Positions 37,056-46,453 of a stretch of 64,000 nt of DNA are shown here, in pieces. Positions within the stretch are counted from its first letter, which is position 1. Each line of letters opens with the position of its first letter. The position numbers and the translations under genes are program-made. Under the pieces are notes generated by a model. The model made no database searches. It had not been told where the DNA came from and was given only the letters and a program-made list of their open reading frames with translations. This DNA comes from Gracilibacillus alcaliphilus (GTDB lineage Bacteria; Bacillota; Bacilli; Bacillales; Amphibacillaceae). The stretch spans positions 26,162-90,161 of the forward strand of contig NZ_JAFBFA010000020.1 of the NCBI RefSeq assembly GCF_016909015.1, given 5' to 3'.

Positions 37056-37084
37056 TTGACATTAAATGAGAATCAGTATAATAT
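37056..37084 (+). promoter_or_regulatory. Predicted promoter with Fur-box-like spacer
   Basis: A perfect TTGACA (37056-37061) is followed by TAATAT at 17 bases (37079-37084) or TATAAT at 15 bases (37077-37082). TGAGAATCAGTATAA (37067-37081) inside it matches the 7-1-7 Fur box at 11 of 14 positions. It would drive the esterase gene and perhaps the downstream sulfur genes. Confidence 0.45.
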
Positions 37085-37131
37085 GTGAATTAACCAAAGA
37101 ACAAACGCTGATTATTTTGCGGATTCAAAAA

Positions 37132-37157
37132 AGAACTGTCACACATCGGTCAGTTCT
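37132..37157 (+). other. Hairpin in the leader of the esterase gene
   Basis: AGAACTG (37132-37138) pairs with CAGTTCT (37151-37157). CCTATTATAAT follows instead of a clean T-run, so it is a doubtful terminator or attenuator about 75 bases before the esterase start. Confidence 0.35.
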
Positions 37158-37231
37158 CCTATTATAATATAAAACCAAGTTAATTGATTGGTATAAATGG
37201 ATAAAGATCTATCGAAAGGGAGGCATGCAAT

Positions 37232-37975
37232 ATGTTGGTAGCGGAAAAGGTAATCAAAGGAGCAGAACCCTTCTATTATCAGAGCGGCAGTATTGGGATC
37301 TTGCTTTGTCATGGATTTATCGGTACTCCCCAGAGTGTTCAATATATAGGGCGCAGTTTAAACTATGCTGGATATACAGTGAGTGGTTTAAGATTAGATG
37401 GACATGGTACAACACCTCAGGAATTAGCAGAACAGACTTATGAACAGTGGATGCGGAATATAGAAGCAGCTTATTGCCAATTGAAAGAAACGTGTCAAAA
37501 GGTATTTATTGTTGGCCAGTCGATGGGTGGAACGCTGACTTTACATACAGCGAGTATGTTTGACGATGTAGATGGCATTGTTCTTATCAATCCAGCGATC
37601 GATATCCCTGATATGCAGCATTATCGTTGGGAAGATAAACAGAGCTACATTCAGGAATCAGCACCAGATATCAAATTTGTCCAAGAGGAAGAAATCACCT
37701 ATACAGAAACGCCAGTAAATGGATATGTACAGTTGCTTGATTTGCTGGATGTAGTAAGAGAGAAGTTATCCCAAGTAACATGTCCAGTTCTAGGCTTACA
37801 ATCCACCGTAGATCATGTGGTGCCGATAGAGAATACCGATTATATCTTGAAGCACGTACGTTCACCCATTAAAGAGAAACGGATCTTGGCTAATTCTTAT
37901 CATGTAGCCAGCTTAGACAAAGACAGGGATTTAATAAGCCGTTATATCCAAGATTTTATCGGAAAATTAAGTTAA
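37232..37975 (+). CDS. Carboxylesterase (Est30-like alpha/beta hydrolase)
   Basis: 247 residues. The catalytic triad is Ser97 in VGQSMGG, Asp194 in STVDHVVP and His224 in NSYHVASLDKD, with the oxyanion-hole segment CHGFIGTPQSVQYIG. This is the pattern of Geobacillus Est30/Bacillus YvaK carboxylesterases. It is cytosolic, and acts on short acyl esters; the natural substrate is unknown. ATG follows GGGAGGCATGC. Confidence 0.92.
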   Translation: MLVAEKVIKGAEPFYYQSGSIGILLCHGFIGTPQSVQYIGRSLNYAGYTVSGLRLDGHGTTPQELAEQTYEQWMRNIEAAYCQLKETCQKVFIVGQSMGGTLTLHTASMFDDVDGIVLINPAIDIPDMQHYRWEDKQSYIQESAPDIKFVQEEEITYTETPVNGYVQLLDLLDVVREKLSQVTCPVLGLQSTVDHVVPIENTDYILKHVRSPIKEKRILANSYHVASLDKDRDLISRYIQDFIGKLS

Positions 37976-38068
37976 TCAATACCAACCAATGAACAGCCTG
38001 AAGGAATACCTAACCATAGATTTCTTTCTTAATCTGTTGTTAAACCATATACAAAGAGGTGTATAAAC

Positions 38069-38233
38069 ATGGCGAATGTAACGGATAGAAAGTTAAAAAA
38101 TATTATCGAAGCAATCGAGCGGTTAGAATACGGTTCGTTAAATATTACCGTACATGATGGAGAAATTACACAAGTGGATATCACAGAGAAGAATCGCTTT
38201 CCACTAGCAAAAAAGACAAAAACTGAAAGATAA
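38069..38233 (+). CDS. yezD: YezD-family small protein (DUF2292)
   Basis: A 54-residue gene behind AAAGAGGTG. The core IIEAIERLEYGSLNITVHDG followed by EITQVDITEKNRF is characteristic of DUF2292/YezD. Members are commonly linked to sulfur-assimilation genes, which fits the sulfate transporter immediately downstream. Function unknown; no membrane segment. Confidence 0.88.
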   Translation: MANVTDRKLKNIIEAIERLEYGSLNITVHDGEITQVDITEKNRFPLAKKTKTER

Positions 38234-38299
38234 ACACACACTTTTATCACAGAAAAGTTGCTGCAGTGACTGTGCAATAAATATTCATTGGATTTGTCA

Positions 38300-38349
38300 A
38301 AATGCTCTTACTTATGGTGACAAAGTGAGTAAGGGCATTTATTATTTCA
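38300..38349 (+). terminator. Hairpin between yezD and cysT
   Basis: AAATGCTCTTACT (38300-38312) pairs with AGTAAGGGCATTT (38328-38340) except for one G-T pair, followed by ATTATTT. It may end the yezD transcript or attenuate read-through into cysT. It also argues against an upstream GTG start (38325) for cysT. Confidence 0.6.
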
Positions 38350-38372
38350 GAAAGTGTAAGGGTGATGGGGAT

Positions 38373-39173
38373 ATGAGGGATAAGTTAGAAAAATATGCAT
38401 TACGATCGATATTGATTGGATATCTAATTGTACTGATTGTAGCGCCGCTCAGTGCGGTCTATGTACAAGGATTTTCTTTAGGATTATCGAACTTTTGGAA
38501 AACCGTGACAGATGAAATGGCGCTTCATGCTATCACCTTAACAATCAGGTTAGCGGTTATTGCTACACTTATACAAATTATCATCGGCACGTTAATTGCT
38601 TATGTCCTCACTAGATATGAGTTCCCCGGAAAAAGATATTTAAATAGTTTGGTAGATCTGCCATTTGCCTTGCCGACGGCAGTATCTGGGGTTATGTTTT
38701 TGATGGTATTAACTCCCAACAGCTTTGTTGGCCAAATGCTGGATTCAATTGGTATTTCCCTGCTTTTTAATCAATCAGCCATTATTATAGGGATGGTTTT
38801 TGTTACCTTTCCATTTATTGTCAGAGCTGTTCAGCCTTTGCTGGAGAATTTGGATGAGGATCAGGTGCAGGCAAGTTATACATTAGGTGCAAGCAAGTGG
38901 AGGACCTTTTGTAAAGTTGTTTTTCCTGCTATCTTACCCGGCATTATTGCTGGCAGCCTGCTCGCCTTCTCACGTGCTTTGGCTGAGTTTGGAGTTATTG
39001 CGTTAATTTCAGGTAATATCCCGATGGAAACCCTAGTAGCCTCCGTGTATATTTTCGGTCAAATTGAGAGCTTTAACACGGAAGGGGCAACGGCGGTGTC
39101 TGTAGTATTGTTAACCTTTTCCTTTTTGGTTTTATGGATTACTAATCTAACAAGAAGGAGGGGGGACATATGA
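38373..39173 (+). CDS. cysT: Sulfate ABC transporter permease CysT (copy 1)
   Basis: 266 residues, ATG at 38373 just after the hairpin. Membrane permease with about six spans; DLPFALPTAVSGVMFLMVL and the EAA-type loop ASYTLGASKWRTFCKVVFPA are typical of sulfate/molybdate permeases. It pairs with CysW and the CysA ATPase. It is the first gene of the cysTWA-sbp cluster, overlapping cysW by four bases. Confidence 0.93.
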   Translation: MRDKLEKYALRSILIGYLIVLIVAPLSAVYVQGFSLGLSNFWKTVTDEMALHAITLTIRLAVIATLIQIIIGTLIAYVLTRYEFPGKRYLNSLVDLPFALPTAVSGVMFLMVLTPNSFVGQMLDSIGISLLFNQSAIIIGMVFVTFPFIVRAVQPLLENLDEDQVQASYTLGASKWRTFCKVVFPAILPGIIAGSLLAFSRALAEFGVIALISGNIPMETLVASVYIFGQIESFNTEGATAVSVVLLTFSFLVLWITNLTRRRGDI

Positions 39174-39997
39174 GAAAACTGTTAATAAGTGCTACTTGGT
39201 TCTTATTTATATTAATCATTATTTTTCCAATTAGTTTTATTGTTACGGGAGCATTTGAGGAAGGCTGGAGTGGTTTTATTGAGGCATTGACTCGCCCGGA
39301 GGCCTTGCATGCGATGAAGATTTCCCTCTATATTGTCGTGGTTGTAACGATATTCAATGTCGGACTGGGAATATTATTCTCTTTAGAGTTAGTAAGGGGA
39401 AACTGGTTAGCACGTTGGGTGAAGCCGGTGATTAATGCGATTATCGATCTGCCATTTGCAGTTTCACCTGTTATTGGCGGCTTTATGATTATTCTATTGT
39501 ATGGCCCGGAGACCGTGTTAGGCATCTTCTTCGCCTCTTTTGGGGTAGATATTGTCTTTGCCTTGCCAGGTATGATTTTGGCTACAATGTTTGTTACTTT
39601 TCCTTTTGTAGTCAGAGAGGTAGTACCGGTACTGGAAGAAATCGGCGAAGATGTGGAAGAGGCTTCTCGTACATTAGGAGCTTCTAAATGGCGGACTTTC
39701 CGTCAGGTGACCTGGCCTTCCATTCAATGGCCTGTGGTATATGGTGCTGTATTAACCATTGCGCGATCATTAGGGGAATTTGGCGCGGTATTGGTCGTAT
39801 CAGGAAATATTATTAACCAGACGCAAACCGTCACGACATTAGTATATCAGGATGCCGATTACTTTAATGTCGTTGGTGCCAATAGTCTGGCCTTGATTTT
39901 ATGTTTGATTTCGATTGTAACACTATTGGTTTTAGATGGATTGAAACGTAGACAGGAGGTACTGCGGAGTGAACATTCAAGTGAAGGATCTGTATAA
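39170..39997 (+). CDS. cysW: Sulfate ABC transporter permease CysW (copy 1)
   Basis: 275 residues starting at the ATGA overlap with cysT, behind AAGGAGGGGG. It has six hydrophobic segments and the loop EEASRTLGASKWRTFRQVTWP that contacts the ATPase; IDLPFAVSPVIGGFMIILLYG is characteristic of CysW. It overlaps the cysA start by 29 bases, showing tight translational coupling. Confidence 0.93.
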   Translation: MRKLLISATWFLFILIIIFPISFIVTGAFEEGWSGFIEALTRPEALHAMKISLYIVVVVTIFNVGLGILFSLELVRGNWLARWVKPVINAIIDLPFAVSPVIGGFMIILLYGPETVLGIFFASFGVDIVFALPGMILATMFVTFPFVVREVVPVLEEIGEDVEEASRTLGASKWRTFRQVTWPSIQWPVVYGAVLTIARSLGEFGAVLVVSGNIINQTQTVTTLVYQDADYFNVVGANSLALILCLISIVTLLVLDGLKRRQEVLRSEHSSEGSV

Positions 39998-41054
39998 GAA
40001 CTTCGGTGATTTTCAAGCCATTAAAGGTGTAGATTTTTCAATAGAGGAAGGCAAGCTGGTCGGTTTGTTAGGACCCAGCGGTGGTGGGAAAACTTCGATT
40101 TTGCGCATGCTGGCTGGTTTGGAAGAACCATCATCAGGTCAAGTTATTTTGAATGGAAAAGTGGCCAATGGATTAACGGTGCAAGAAAGAGAAATCGGCT
40201 TTGTCTTCCAAAACTACGCTTTGTTTAAACATATGACGGTGTTTGAGAATGTAGCCTACGGTTTAAAGGTAAAGAAGGTAGATAAAGCCAGGATAAAACA
40301 GCGGGTAGAAGAGCTGTTAGAATTGATGGGGTTAGCACAAACGATTAATAAGTACCCACATCAGCTGTCAGGCGGTCAAAAACAGCGAGTGGCCTTTGCG
40401 AGAGCATTGGCGCCAAAGCCAAAGCTGCTATTACTGGATGAACCATTTGCTGCCATTGATGCCAAGGTGCGTAAAGATTTGCGCTTATGGCTTCGCAATG
40501 TGATCAGTGAGTTCGGCATCACCACGATCTTTGTTACCCATGATCAAGATGAGGCGATAGAAGTGGCGGATGAACTGTTAATTATTAATAGCGGCAAGGT
40601 GGAACAACAGGGTACTCCTTGGGATATTTATCATCGGCCAGCTTCACGATTTGTGGCAGAATTTCTTGGGAATTCCAATCAGCTTATTTCCCCGGTTACG
40701 CTGAAAGGCTTTGAGATATTACAGAAGTATCAAGACGGACAGGAATGGAAGGAAAATAGTTCTGTATTTATTAGGCCGGAATGGATAGAGATCAGGCCGC
40801 TGGATGTATCATACCAAAAGAATGCAGGGGAAACAGCAGAAGTAACCCATGTTCATTTTCGTGGTGACGCATGGTATATCGAACTCCAGCTGGCAGATTT
40901 GAAATTATTTACTTCTCTATCGATCAATGCTCCACGATATCAAGTTGGTGATCAAGTCAATCTACTTATTCATAAATTATCGATTTTTTCAGATGTAGGT
41001 AATGAAATTGCAGGCAATAGTCTCTTAAATGTATCACTGTCTTATCATATTTAA
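39969..41054 (+). CDS. cysA: Sulfate ABC transporter ATPase CysA (copy 1)
   Basis: 361 residues from GTG 39969 (AGGAGG upstream). Walker A GPSGGGKTS, ABC signature LSGGQKQRVAFARAL and Walker B LLLLDEPFAAID are complete, with the H-loop in VTHDQDEAIEVAD. A C-terminal TOBE-like domain (about 270-350) is typical of CysA. It powers sulfate/thiosulfate import by hydrolysing ATP. Confidence 0.93.
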   Translation: MNIQVKDLYKNFGDFQAIKGVDFSIEEGKLVGLLGPSGGGKTSILRMLAGLEEPSSGQVILNGKVANGLTVQEREIGFVFQNYALFKHMTVFENVAYGLKVKKVDKARIKQRVEELLELMGLAQTINKYPHQLSGGQKQRVAFARALAPKPKLLLLDEPFAAIDAKVRKDLRLWLRNVISEFGITTIFVTHDQDEAIEVADELLIINSGKVEQQGTPWDIYHRPASRFVAEFLGNSNQLISPVTLKGFEILQKYQDGQEWKENSSVFIRPEWIEIRPLDVSYQKNAGETAEVTHVHFRGDAWYIELQLADLKLFTSLSINAPRYQVGDQVNLLIHKLSIFSDVGNEIAGNSLLNVSLSYHI

Positions 41055-41071
41055 GAAAGGGAGAGGTCATC

Positions 41072-42109
41072 TTGCAGAAAAGAATACATGTATTATGGAT
41101 CGGAATTATCGGTACGCTTAGCTTATTATCGGCATGCAGCTCTTCCCAAACCAGTTCACAAGCTGCTGAGCAAGGTGATGTGACATTGACCATCGGGGCC
41201 TATACGGTGACAAAAGAGGCTGTGCAGGAAATTATCCCTCTTTTTCAAGAATATTGGAAAAAGGAGCATGGGCAAGAGGTTGTATTTAAAGAATCCTACG
41301 AAGCCTCCGGATCACAAACCCGAGCCATACTGCAAGGGTTAAAAGCAGATATTGCTATACTTGCCTTAGAAGGTGATATCGATCAATTAACCGATAAAGG
41401 ACTAATCACCCATGATTGGAAAGACAATCCATATAACGGAATGGTGACTAATTCGGTTGTTGCACTGGGCGTGCGTGAGGATAATCCAGAAGAGATAGAA
41501 GACTGGCAGGATTTAACACGTGAAGGGGTGGAAGTATTACTTCCCAATCCCAAAACATCAGGTGGTGCCCAATGGGACGTTAATGCAATTTATGGAGCTG
41601 GGCTGAAACAATCGGAAGAACAAGGGAATCAAGAGCCGGAACAGGCTAGACAGCTGCTAGCTGACATTTACCAGAATGTCAGAGTATTAGATAAAAGCGG
41701 CAGGGCTTCGGTAGCCACCTTTGAAAAAGGGATTGGTGATGTTATTGTCACCTATGAAAATGAATTATTATCCCGTAATGCAGCCGGCAAAAACTATCAA
41801 GTCATTGTACCAAATTACACATCAAAAATTGAAAATCCTGCTGCATTAATTGATAAAAATGTAGATGAGCACGGAAATAGACAAGCAGCTGAGGCCTTTA
41901 TGGATTTTTTATGGTCTGAAGAAGCACAGACCATTTTTGCCAAGCGAGGCTTCCGTCCCGTTCATGAAGAAGTTGCAGCAGAATTTACAGATACTTATAT
42001 CGAGCCAGACGGCTTGTTTGAAATCGATTATCTGGGCGGCTGGGATCAAGTGCGCCAGACGCTTTATGAGGATGGTGCTATATGGGATCAGATTATGGCA
42101 GAAAAATAG
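41072..42109 (+). CDS. sbp: Sulfate-binding lipoprotein (copy 1)
   Basis: 345 residues, TTG start behind AAAGGGAGAGG. Lipoprotein signal with lipobox LLSAC. Sulfate-binding hallmarks: SYEASGSQTRAILQGLKADI, the Sbp signature NPKTSGGAQWDVNAIYG, and VTYENELL. It captures sulfate (or thiosulfate) for CysTWA. Placing sbp after cysA differs from the second cluster, where it comes first. Confidence 0.93.
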   Translation: MQKRIHVLWIGIIGTLSLLSACSSSQTSSQAAEQGDVTLTIGAYTVTKEAVQEIIPLFQEYWKKEHGQEVVFKESYEASGSQTRAILQGLKADIAILALEGDIDQLTDKGLITHDWKDNPYNGMVTNSVVALGVREDNPEEIEDWQDLTREGVEVLLPNPKTSGGAQWDVNAIYGAGLKQSEEQGNQEPEQARQLLADIYQNVRVLDKSGRASVATFEKGIGDVIVTYENELLSRNAAGKNYQVIVPNYTSKIENPAALIDKNVDEHGNRQAAEAFMDFLWSEEAQTIFAKRGFRPVHEEVAAEFTDTYIEPDGLFEIDYLGGWDQVRQTLYEDGAIWDQIMAEK

Positions 42110-43079
42110 ACTGCCAAGGTTATCAATTATCAAATAGGATTGTAAAGTCTGCCTCTTTGTCTCATATATCCGGAATTGAAGCGATACACAACAAAGATCG
42201 CTGGGATGTGATTCTACAACGTTTGTGATTCCTCACATGGTGAACACCTGCACTTGTCCATCAAGGCATGGTAAAGAGATAACAGATGTTTGAAAAATTG
42301 CTAACTGTTGATCGCGCCGTCAAAAGGCTTAGCTGTTAAGCATAAGGTGAAAGAATCTTGATTGCCATTTTTGTCTCATTTTTCCTTTGTCGAATGCTTC
42401 CAAAGGAGTAATAAGGTAAGCTATCCTAGAGATAATCCAGTCCTGATGCTATTTCTTGCAGGAAGTGTAGAACTATTTCCCAGCGCAGACTCCGATGGGA
42501 ACAGGACGAGCCGAAGATCCACATGAAAAAGTGATCTTCTTTTTCAAGTTAGCTGAGGCTGTCCCCATGGCAGGCTAACGTCACGACGACAATCGCCACG
42601 CCTGCACTAGTACGTCCTGTACGTCGGAAAGCGAAGCGGTTGACCGGAGCGAATCATTGCACACTTGCTCAGTCAAAATAAGGGTAAAGCATGGGCGATA
42701 ATGGAGAGCCGCTTTACGCAATGATAGCAAGGTGTAAGTGTTTATCTATGTGTGCGAAAGTTGAGTTATAGGTATAAAATTTATGGATCGTAGTAATGGT
42801 CTACCTTGTTTTCATAGAAGTTTTGACAGTGACAAAATATATTGTTGTATGTATAGATATCGCTTATGAAATCAAATTCATTTTCTGGGGGTTTTTAATA
42901 ATTTTTTTGTTATAATACAAGAAAAAGTACCTTTTTATCAATATACGCTTTTTAATGAAATGTCTTAGTGTTCTTAAGACTAGCAAATTTACAGATACAG
43001 ATGAATCGATCAGAATTCGATAAGCAGTATAGAAAAAATCTAACTCTCTTAATCAAATAACTGCAAGGCGGCTGCAGAA
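42110..43079. other. 970-base non-coding stretch before the hybrid kinase
   Basis: No gene was found. It contains the structured repeat (about 42478-42740), a 15-base IS-like motif (42752-42766) and a TATAAT box (42911-42916) without a clear -35 box. The bases from 42110 to 42477 show no recognisable feature. Confidence 0.5.
42478..42740. repeat. Structured intergenic repeat of a Bacillaceae REP-like type (long copy)
   Basis: CAGCGCAGACTCCGATGGGA near the start and CCCCATGGCAGG resemble an abundant family of imperfect palindromic repeats in Bacillaceae genomes (recalled, not searched). Hairpins: GAAGATC/GATCTTC (42513-42540), GTTAGC/GCTAAC (about 42548-42579), and a long-range ATCATTGC/GCAATGAT pair (42653-42726). 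A related shorter copy lies at 58531-58634. Confidence 0.6.
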
Positions 43080-46000
43080 ATGAAGAACAAATCAATAGCT
43101 ACATACATAAAAATATTCACTGTTTTATTATTATTTTTTGCGTGTTTGATTACCTTTCGTTTAATTTGGATTAACTACTATAACAAGGAAGATCAGCCTG
43201 TCATTCAAGACGGAGTACTTGATTTAACAAATTGGGATTTTTCTAGTGAAGAGACTATTTCTTTAAATGGGGAGTGGTTGTTTTATCCCAATCAGTTCAT
43301 TGAAGCAGCAAGTGCAGATAAAGCGAATCAAACACTTATTCAGGTTCCTGGTGATTGGAGAGCTGAATTTCTGACCGCAGACAGTGACCGTTCAAATAAC
43401 TATGGATACGGCAGTTATTATGTGAAGGTGCTGTTGCCGGAAACAAGCCCTTCATTTCTCGGTCTTCGTATGAATAGTATCCAAACAGCAGTAAATATTA
43501 TCGTAAACGGTCAGCTGATTGATTCAGTCAACCGCCCGTCTGATAGGAAACTAGAACAGTCACATGTTCGTGGACCGATTACTAGTCTATTTTATGCAGA
43601 TCCAGATAATAATGAACTGGAAATTATTTTGCAGGTTTCCAACTATGAACTACCCTTTACAGGAGGTATAAGCCGGTCAATCTCTTTCGGTGCAGGGGAG
43701 GCTGTCAATCAGGAGACTAATCTCTCTCAATTCCTTCAATTATCAGTTATTATTCTTGTATTTCTTCATGCTTTGTATGCCTTTGCAATTTTTTTTATGA
43801 ACAAAGGGAAGCCACAGACAGAATTAATTTATTTTGGGTTTATGTCATTACTAATCGGTCTGGGAAATTTATTAGATGACGAGGTATTTGTTCAATTGCC
43901 TCTTAGTATTGATTTAACCTATCGAATAGTCATCGTTATATATGTGTTGGTGTTATTTGTTTTAATCAAATTTATTCAACACTTATATCAAATACGGCAA
44001 GGTTTTATCAAGGTTTTAGCTGTTATTAATTTAGTGATGGCAGGGTTGATTTTGACTGTCATTCCATTAGACGCGTTTACAGTCATGTCAGGAATTATGC
44101 TTGTCAATAATGCTGTTGCTATTTCTTATCTTTTTATTATCACGTTTAAGCAAGTCCTGCACGGAGATAAAGATGGCATCCTTATTTTATTGGTTATTTG
44201 CAGTTATACCTCTAATGCGATTTGGGGAGCGGCTATCCAAACGGGTCAAATAGAATTTCCTTTTTATCCTTTTGACTTCTTTGTCCCAGTTATCCTTGTG
44301 GCAATTCTTTTGATTAAACGTCATATTCAATTGGCACAGCTTACGGAAAAACAAGCTGCAAGATTAATAGAGGAAGATAGAAAGAAGGATGAGTTTTTGG
44401 CTAATACTTCTCATGAGATTCGCAATCCTTTACATGGAATGGTCAATATTGCACAATCCATTATCAATAACCAGGGGAATACTTTAGATCGGGAGACGGT
44501 TAGCAATTTACAGCTGTTGACACAAATTGGCCATCGCTTAACATTTACACTAAACGATATTCTGGATATTACGAGATTGAAAGAGCAGAAGATTTTGTTA
44601 CAACGAGAAGCCGTTCCACTTCACACGATTACAGATGGTGTTATTGAAATGGTTCGATTTACATCACCAAATAAGCCAGTTACATTACATAATGAAATAG
44701 AGATGTCTTTTCCACCGTTATATGCCGATGAAAATAGGCTGATTCGCATTTTATTTAACCTGATTCATAATGCGGTGAAGTATACAGAAAAGGGAAAAGT
44801 GGTCATTTCAGCTACAGAGCAGGAAGATATGGCTGTAATTGCTGTTCAAGATACTGGTGTAGGGATAGATCAAGACGCTTTGGATCGAATCTTTCTTCCT
44901 TATGAGAAACTCAGCAAATCTGACGTGGACAGAGGTGGAATCGGTCTAGGGTTAAATATTTGCCGACAGTTAGTCGAACTGCATGGTGGAGAAATAGGGG
45001 TAGAGTCGAAGCTTGGTAAGGGAACAACATTCACCTTTAGTATACCTTTGGCTTCTCAAATGAATCAGAATTATACAGAGCTAGAGCTAGCGAGGAAAGA
45101 ACAGAGCAGCTTCTATCATGATTTGACAAATGAGACAATCGTGATACATGATCAATTATCAGTGGAAAACAAGCCTTTGCTGCTGGTTGTAGACGATGAT
45201 CCAATCAATTTAAAAGTAATGCAGAATCTGTTGGAGCCGAATTATCAATTGCATTGTACAACAGACCCTAGAGTAGCCATGGAGTGGGTAGAAAAGGAAT
45301 CCTATGATTTGGTGATTTCTGATGTCATGATGTCGCCATTCTCAGGTTATGAATTAACTAAACGGATTAGAGAACGTTTTACCATCTCTGAATTGCCTGT
45401 CTTATTATTAACTGCTCGTAATCAAACCGAGGATATCTATACTGGTTTTGTTTCAGGGGCAAATGATTATATTGCCAAACCGGTAGTGGCATTAGAATTA
45501 CAAGCCAGAGTAAAGGCGTTGACCGATTTAAGCAGTTCCATTAATGAACAATTGCGGATCGAGGCAGCTTGGTTACAGGCTCAAATCAAACCGCATTTTA
45601 TTTTTAATACCTTGAATACCATTGCGTCTTTAAGCAATGTGGATATTGAACGGATGATTAACTTGCTGAATGAGTTTGGCAGGTATCTTTCTAAAAGCTT
45701 TGATACAAGAAATACTAAACCACTAGTGCCGCTGCAGGAGGAATTGGAGTTAGTAGATTCCTATATTTATATTAATCAACAGCGTTTTATGGAAAAACTG
45801 ACAGTGCACAAGAAGTTTGACGATTACCAGCATATCTTTGTACCGCCGCTGTCCATACAGACCTTGGTAGAAAACGCCATAAAACATGGGATTGTCTCAC
45901 AACACAAATCAGGTACATTATGGCTGCAAGGTAAACAACTAGCAGACAGCTATCAGATTAAAATTATTGATGATGGTATGGGTATACCTGCGGAAATACT

Positions 46001-46160
46001 GGCGTCACTATTAAATAAAAATATAAAAAAATATGGCGTTGGTTTAATTAATACCGATCAGAGGTGGAGAAAGCTCTTCGGTCAGGGAATTAAAATCAAG
46101 AGTGTAGAAGGCAAGGGGACAGAAATTGCGATGTCGATACCTAAAAGGGCCAATAAATAA
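43080..46160 (+). CDS. Hybrid sensor with 7TMR-DISM input, HisKA kinase, receiver and a second LytS-type kinase module
   Basis: 1026 residues. Order: anchor segment; an extracellular galactose-binding-like (7TMR-DISM type) domain (about 45-210); seven membrane spans (about 215-420); HisKA with His445 in NTSHEIRNPLHG; HATPase_c with GIGLGLNICRQLV; a REC domain with phospho-acceptor Asp748 in LVISDVMM; then a His_kinase/LytS-type module with LQAQIKPHFIFNTL (His839), ending in a second ATPase domain (DDGMGIPAE ... GVGLINTDQRW). No response regulator gene is adjacent. It sits between two sulfate transporter clusters; a carbohydrate-like or sulfur-related signal is a guess. Confidence 0.92.
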   Translation: MKNKSIATYIKIFTVLLLFFACLITFRLIWINYYNKEDQPVIQDGVLDLTNWDFSSEETISLNGEWLFYPNQFIEAASADKANQTLIQVPGDWRAEFLTADSDRSNNYGYGSYYVKVLLPETSPSFLGLRMNSIQTAVNIIVNGQLIDSVNRPSDRKLEQSHVRGPITSLFYADPDNNELEIILQVSNYELPFTGGISRSISFGAGEAVNQETNLSQFLQLSVIILVFLHALYAFAIFFMNKGKPQTELIYFGFMSLLIGLGNLLDDEVFVQLPLSIDLTYRIVIVIYVLVLFVLIKFIQHLYQIRQGFIKVLAVINLVMAGLILTVIPLDAFTVMSGIMLVNNAVAISYLFIITFKQVLHGDKDGILILLVICSYTSNAIWGAAIQTGQIEFPFYPFDFFVPVILVAILLIKRHIQLAQLTEKQAARLIEEDRKKDEFLANTSHEIRNPLHGMVNIAQSIINNQGNTLDRETVSNLQLLTQIGHRLTFTLNDILDITRLKEQKILLQREAVPLHTITDGVIEMVRFTSPNKPVTLHNEIEMSFPPLYADENRLIRILFNLIHNAVKYTEKGKVVISATEQEDMAVIAVQDTGVGIDQDALDRIFLPYEKLSKSDVDRGGIGLGLNICRQLVELHGGEIGVESKLGKGTTFTFSIPLASQMNQNYTELELARKEQSSFYHDLTNETIVIHDQLSVENKPLLLVVDDDPINLKVMQNLLEPNYQLHCTTDPRVAMEWVEKESYDLVISDVMMSPFSGYELTKRIRERFTISELPVLLLTARNQTEDIYTGFVSGANDYIAKPVVALELQARVKALTDLSSSINEQLRIEAAWLQAQIKPHFIFNTLNTIASLSNVDIERMINLLNEFGRYLSKSFDTRNTKPLVPLQEELELVDSYIYINQQRFMEKLTVHKKFDDYQHIFVPPLSIQTLVENAIKHGIVSQHKSGTLWLQGKQLADSYQIKIIDDGMGIPAEILASLLNKNIKKYGVGLINTDQRWRKLFGQGIKIKSVEGKGTEIAMSIPKRANK

Positions 46161-46302
46161 ATGATGACAGATATTGCAGTTTGCTGAATATTTATTCTAT
46201 CTGTAAATGAAGATATAAAAACAAAGATTCCAGTACACTTTCGATACAAAGTGATTGAATTACAATTATAGTAAAATTTTGTTTTGCACAGAGAAAAAGC
46301 TA

Positions 46303-46331
46303 TTGACATATGATATAAATATGGGTAGAAT
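46303..46331 (+). promoter_or_regulatory. Predicted strong sigma-A promoter of a short RNA
   Basis: A perfect TTGACA (46303-46308), a 17-base spacer and TAGAAT (46326-46331). Transcription would start near 46338, only about 75 bases before a strong terminator. Confidence 0.65.
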
Positions 46332-46337
46332 AATTGA

Positions 46338-46414
46338 AAATAAATAACAAGCTGATCGGATAACCGAAAGCCATTACTTGATGCACTATATTCAATCAAG
46401 TAATGGCTTTTTTT
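46338..46414 (+). ncRNA. Predicted short RNA or attenuated leader upstream of the second sulfate operon
   Basis: Promoter and terminator delimit an RNA of about 75 nt. Its 5' half carries a small CGG/CCG hairpin in AGCTGATCGGATAACCGAAA. The 3' half is a 16-base-pair terminator (AAAGCCATTACTTGAT 46367-46382, ATCAAGTAATGGCTTT 46395-46410) followed by TTTT. A near-copy of the 5' half recurs at about 46493-46515 without the terminator. It does not match any riboswitch class I know. Confidence 0.45.
46367..46414 (+). terminator. Strong terminator upstream of sbp copy 2
   Basis: A perfect 16-base-pair stem with a 12-base loop and a following T-run. It ends the short predicted RNA and could also stop read-through from the hybrid kinase gene. 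Confidence 0.85.
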
Positions 46415-46421
46415 ATCCTAA

Positions 46422-46453
46422 AACCAAGTAAATTTATTCGAATTATAAGTTTT
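46422..46453 (+). repeat. Sulfur-region AT-rich motif, copy B
   Basis: AACCAAGTAAATTTATTCGA followed by ATTATAAGTTTT. It matches copy A (37019-37050) at 25 of 32 positions, including every non-A/T base in the first eight. It lies eight bases after the terminator T-run. Confidence 0.5.
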
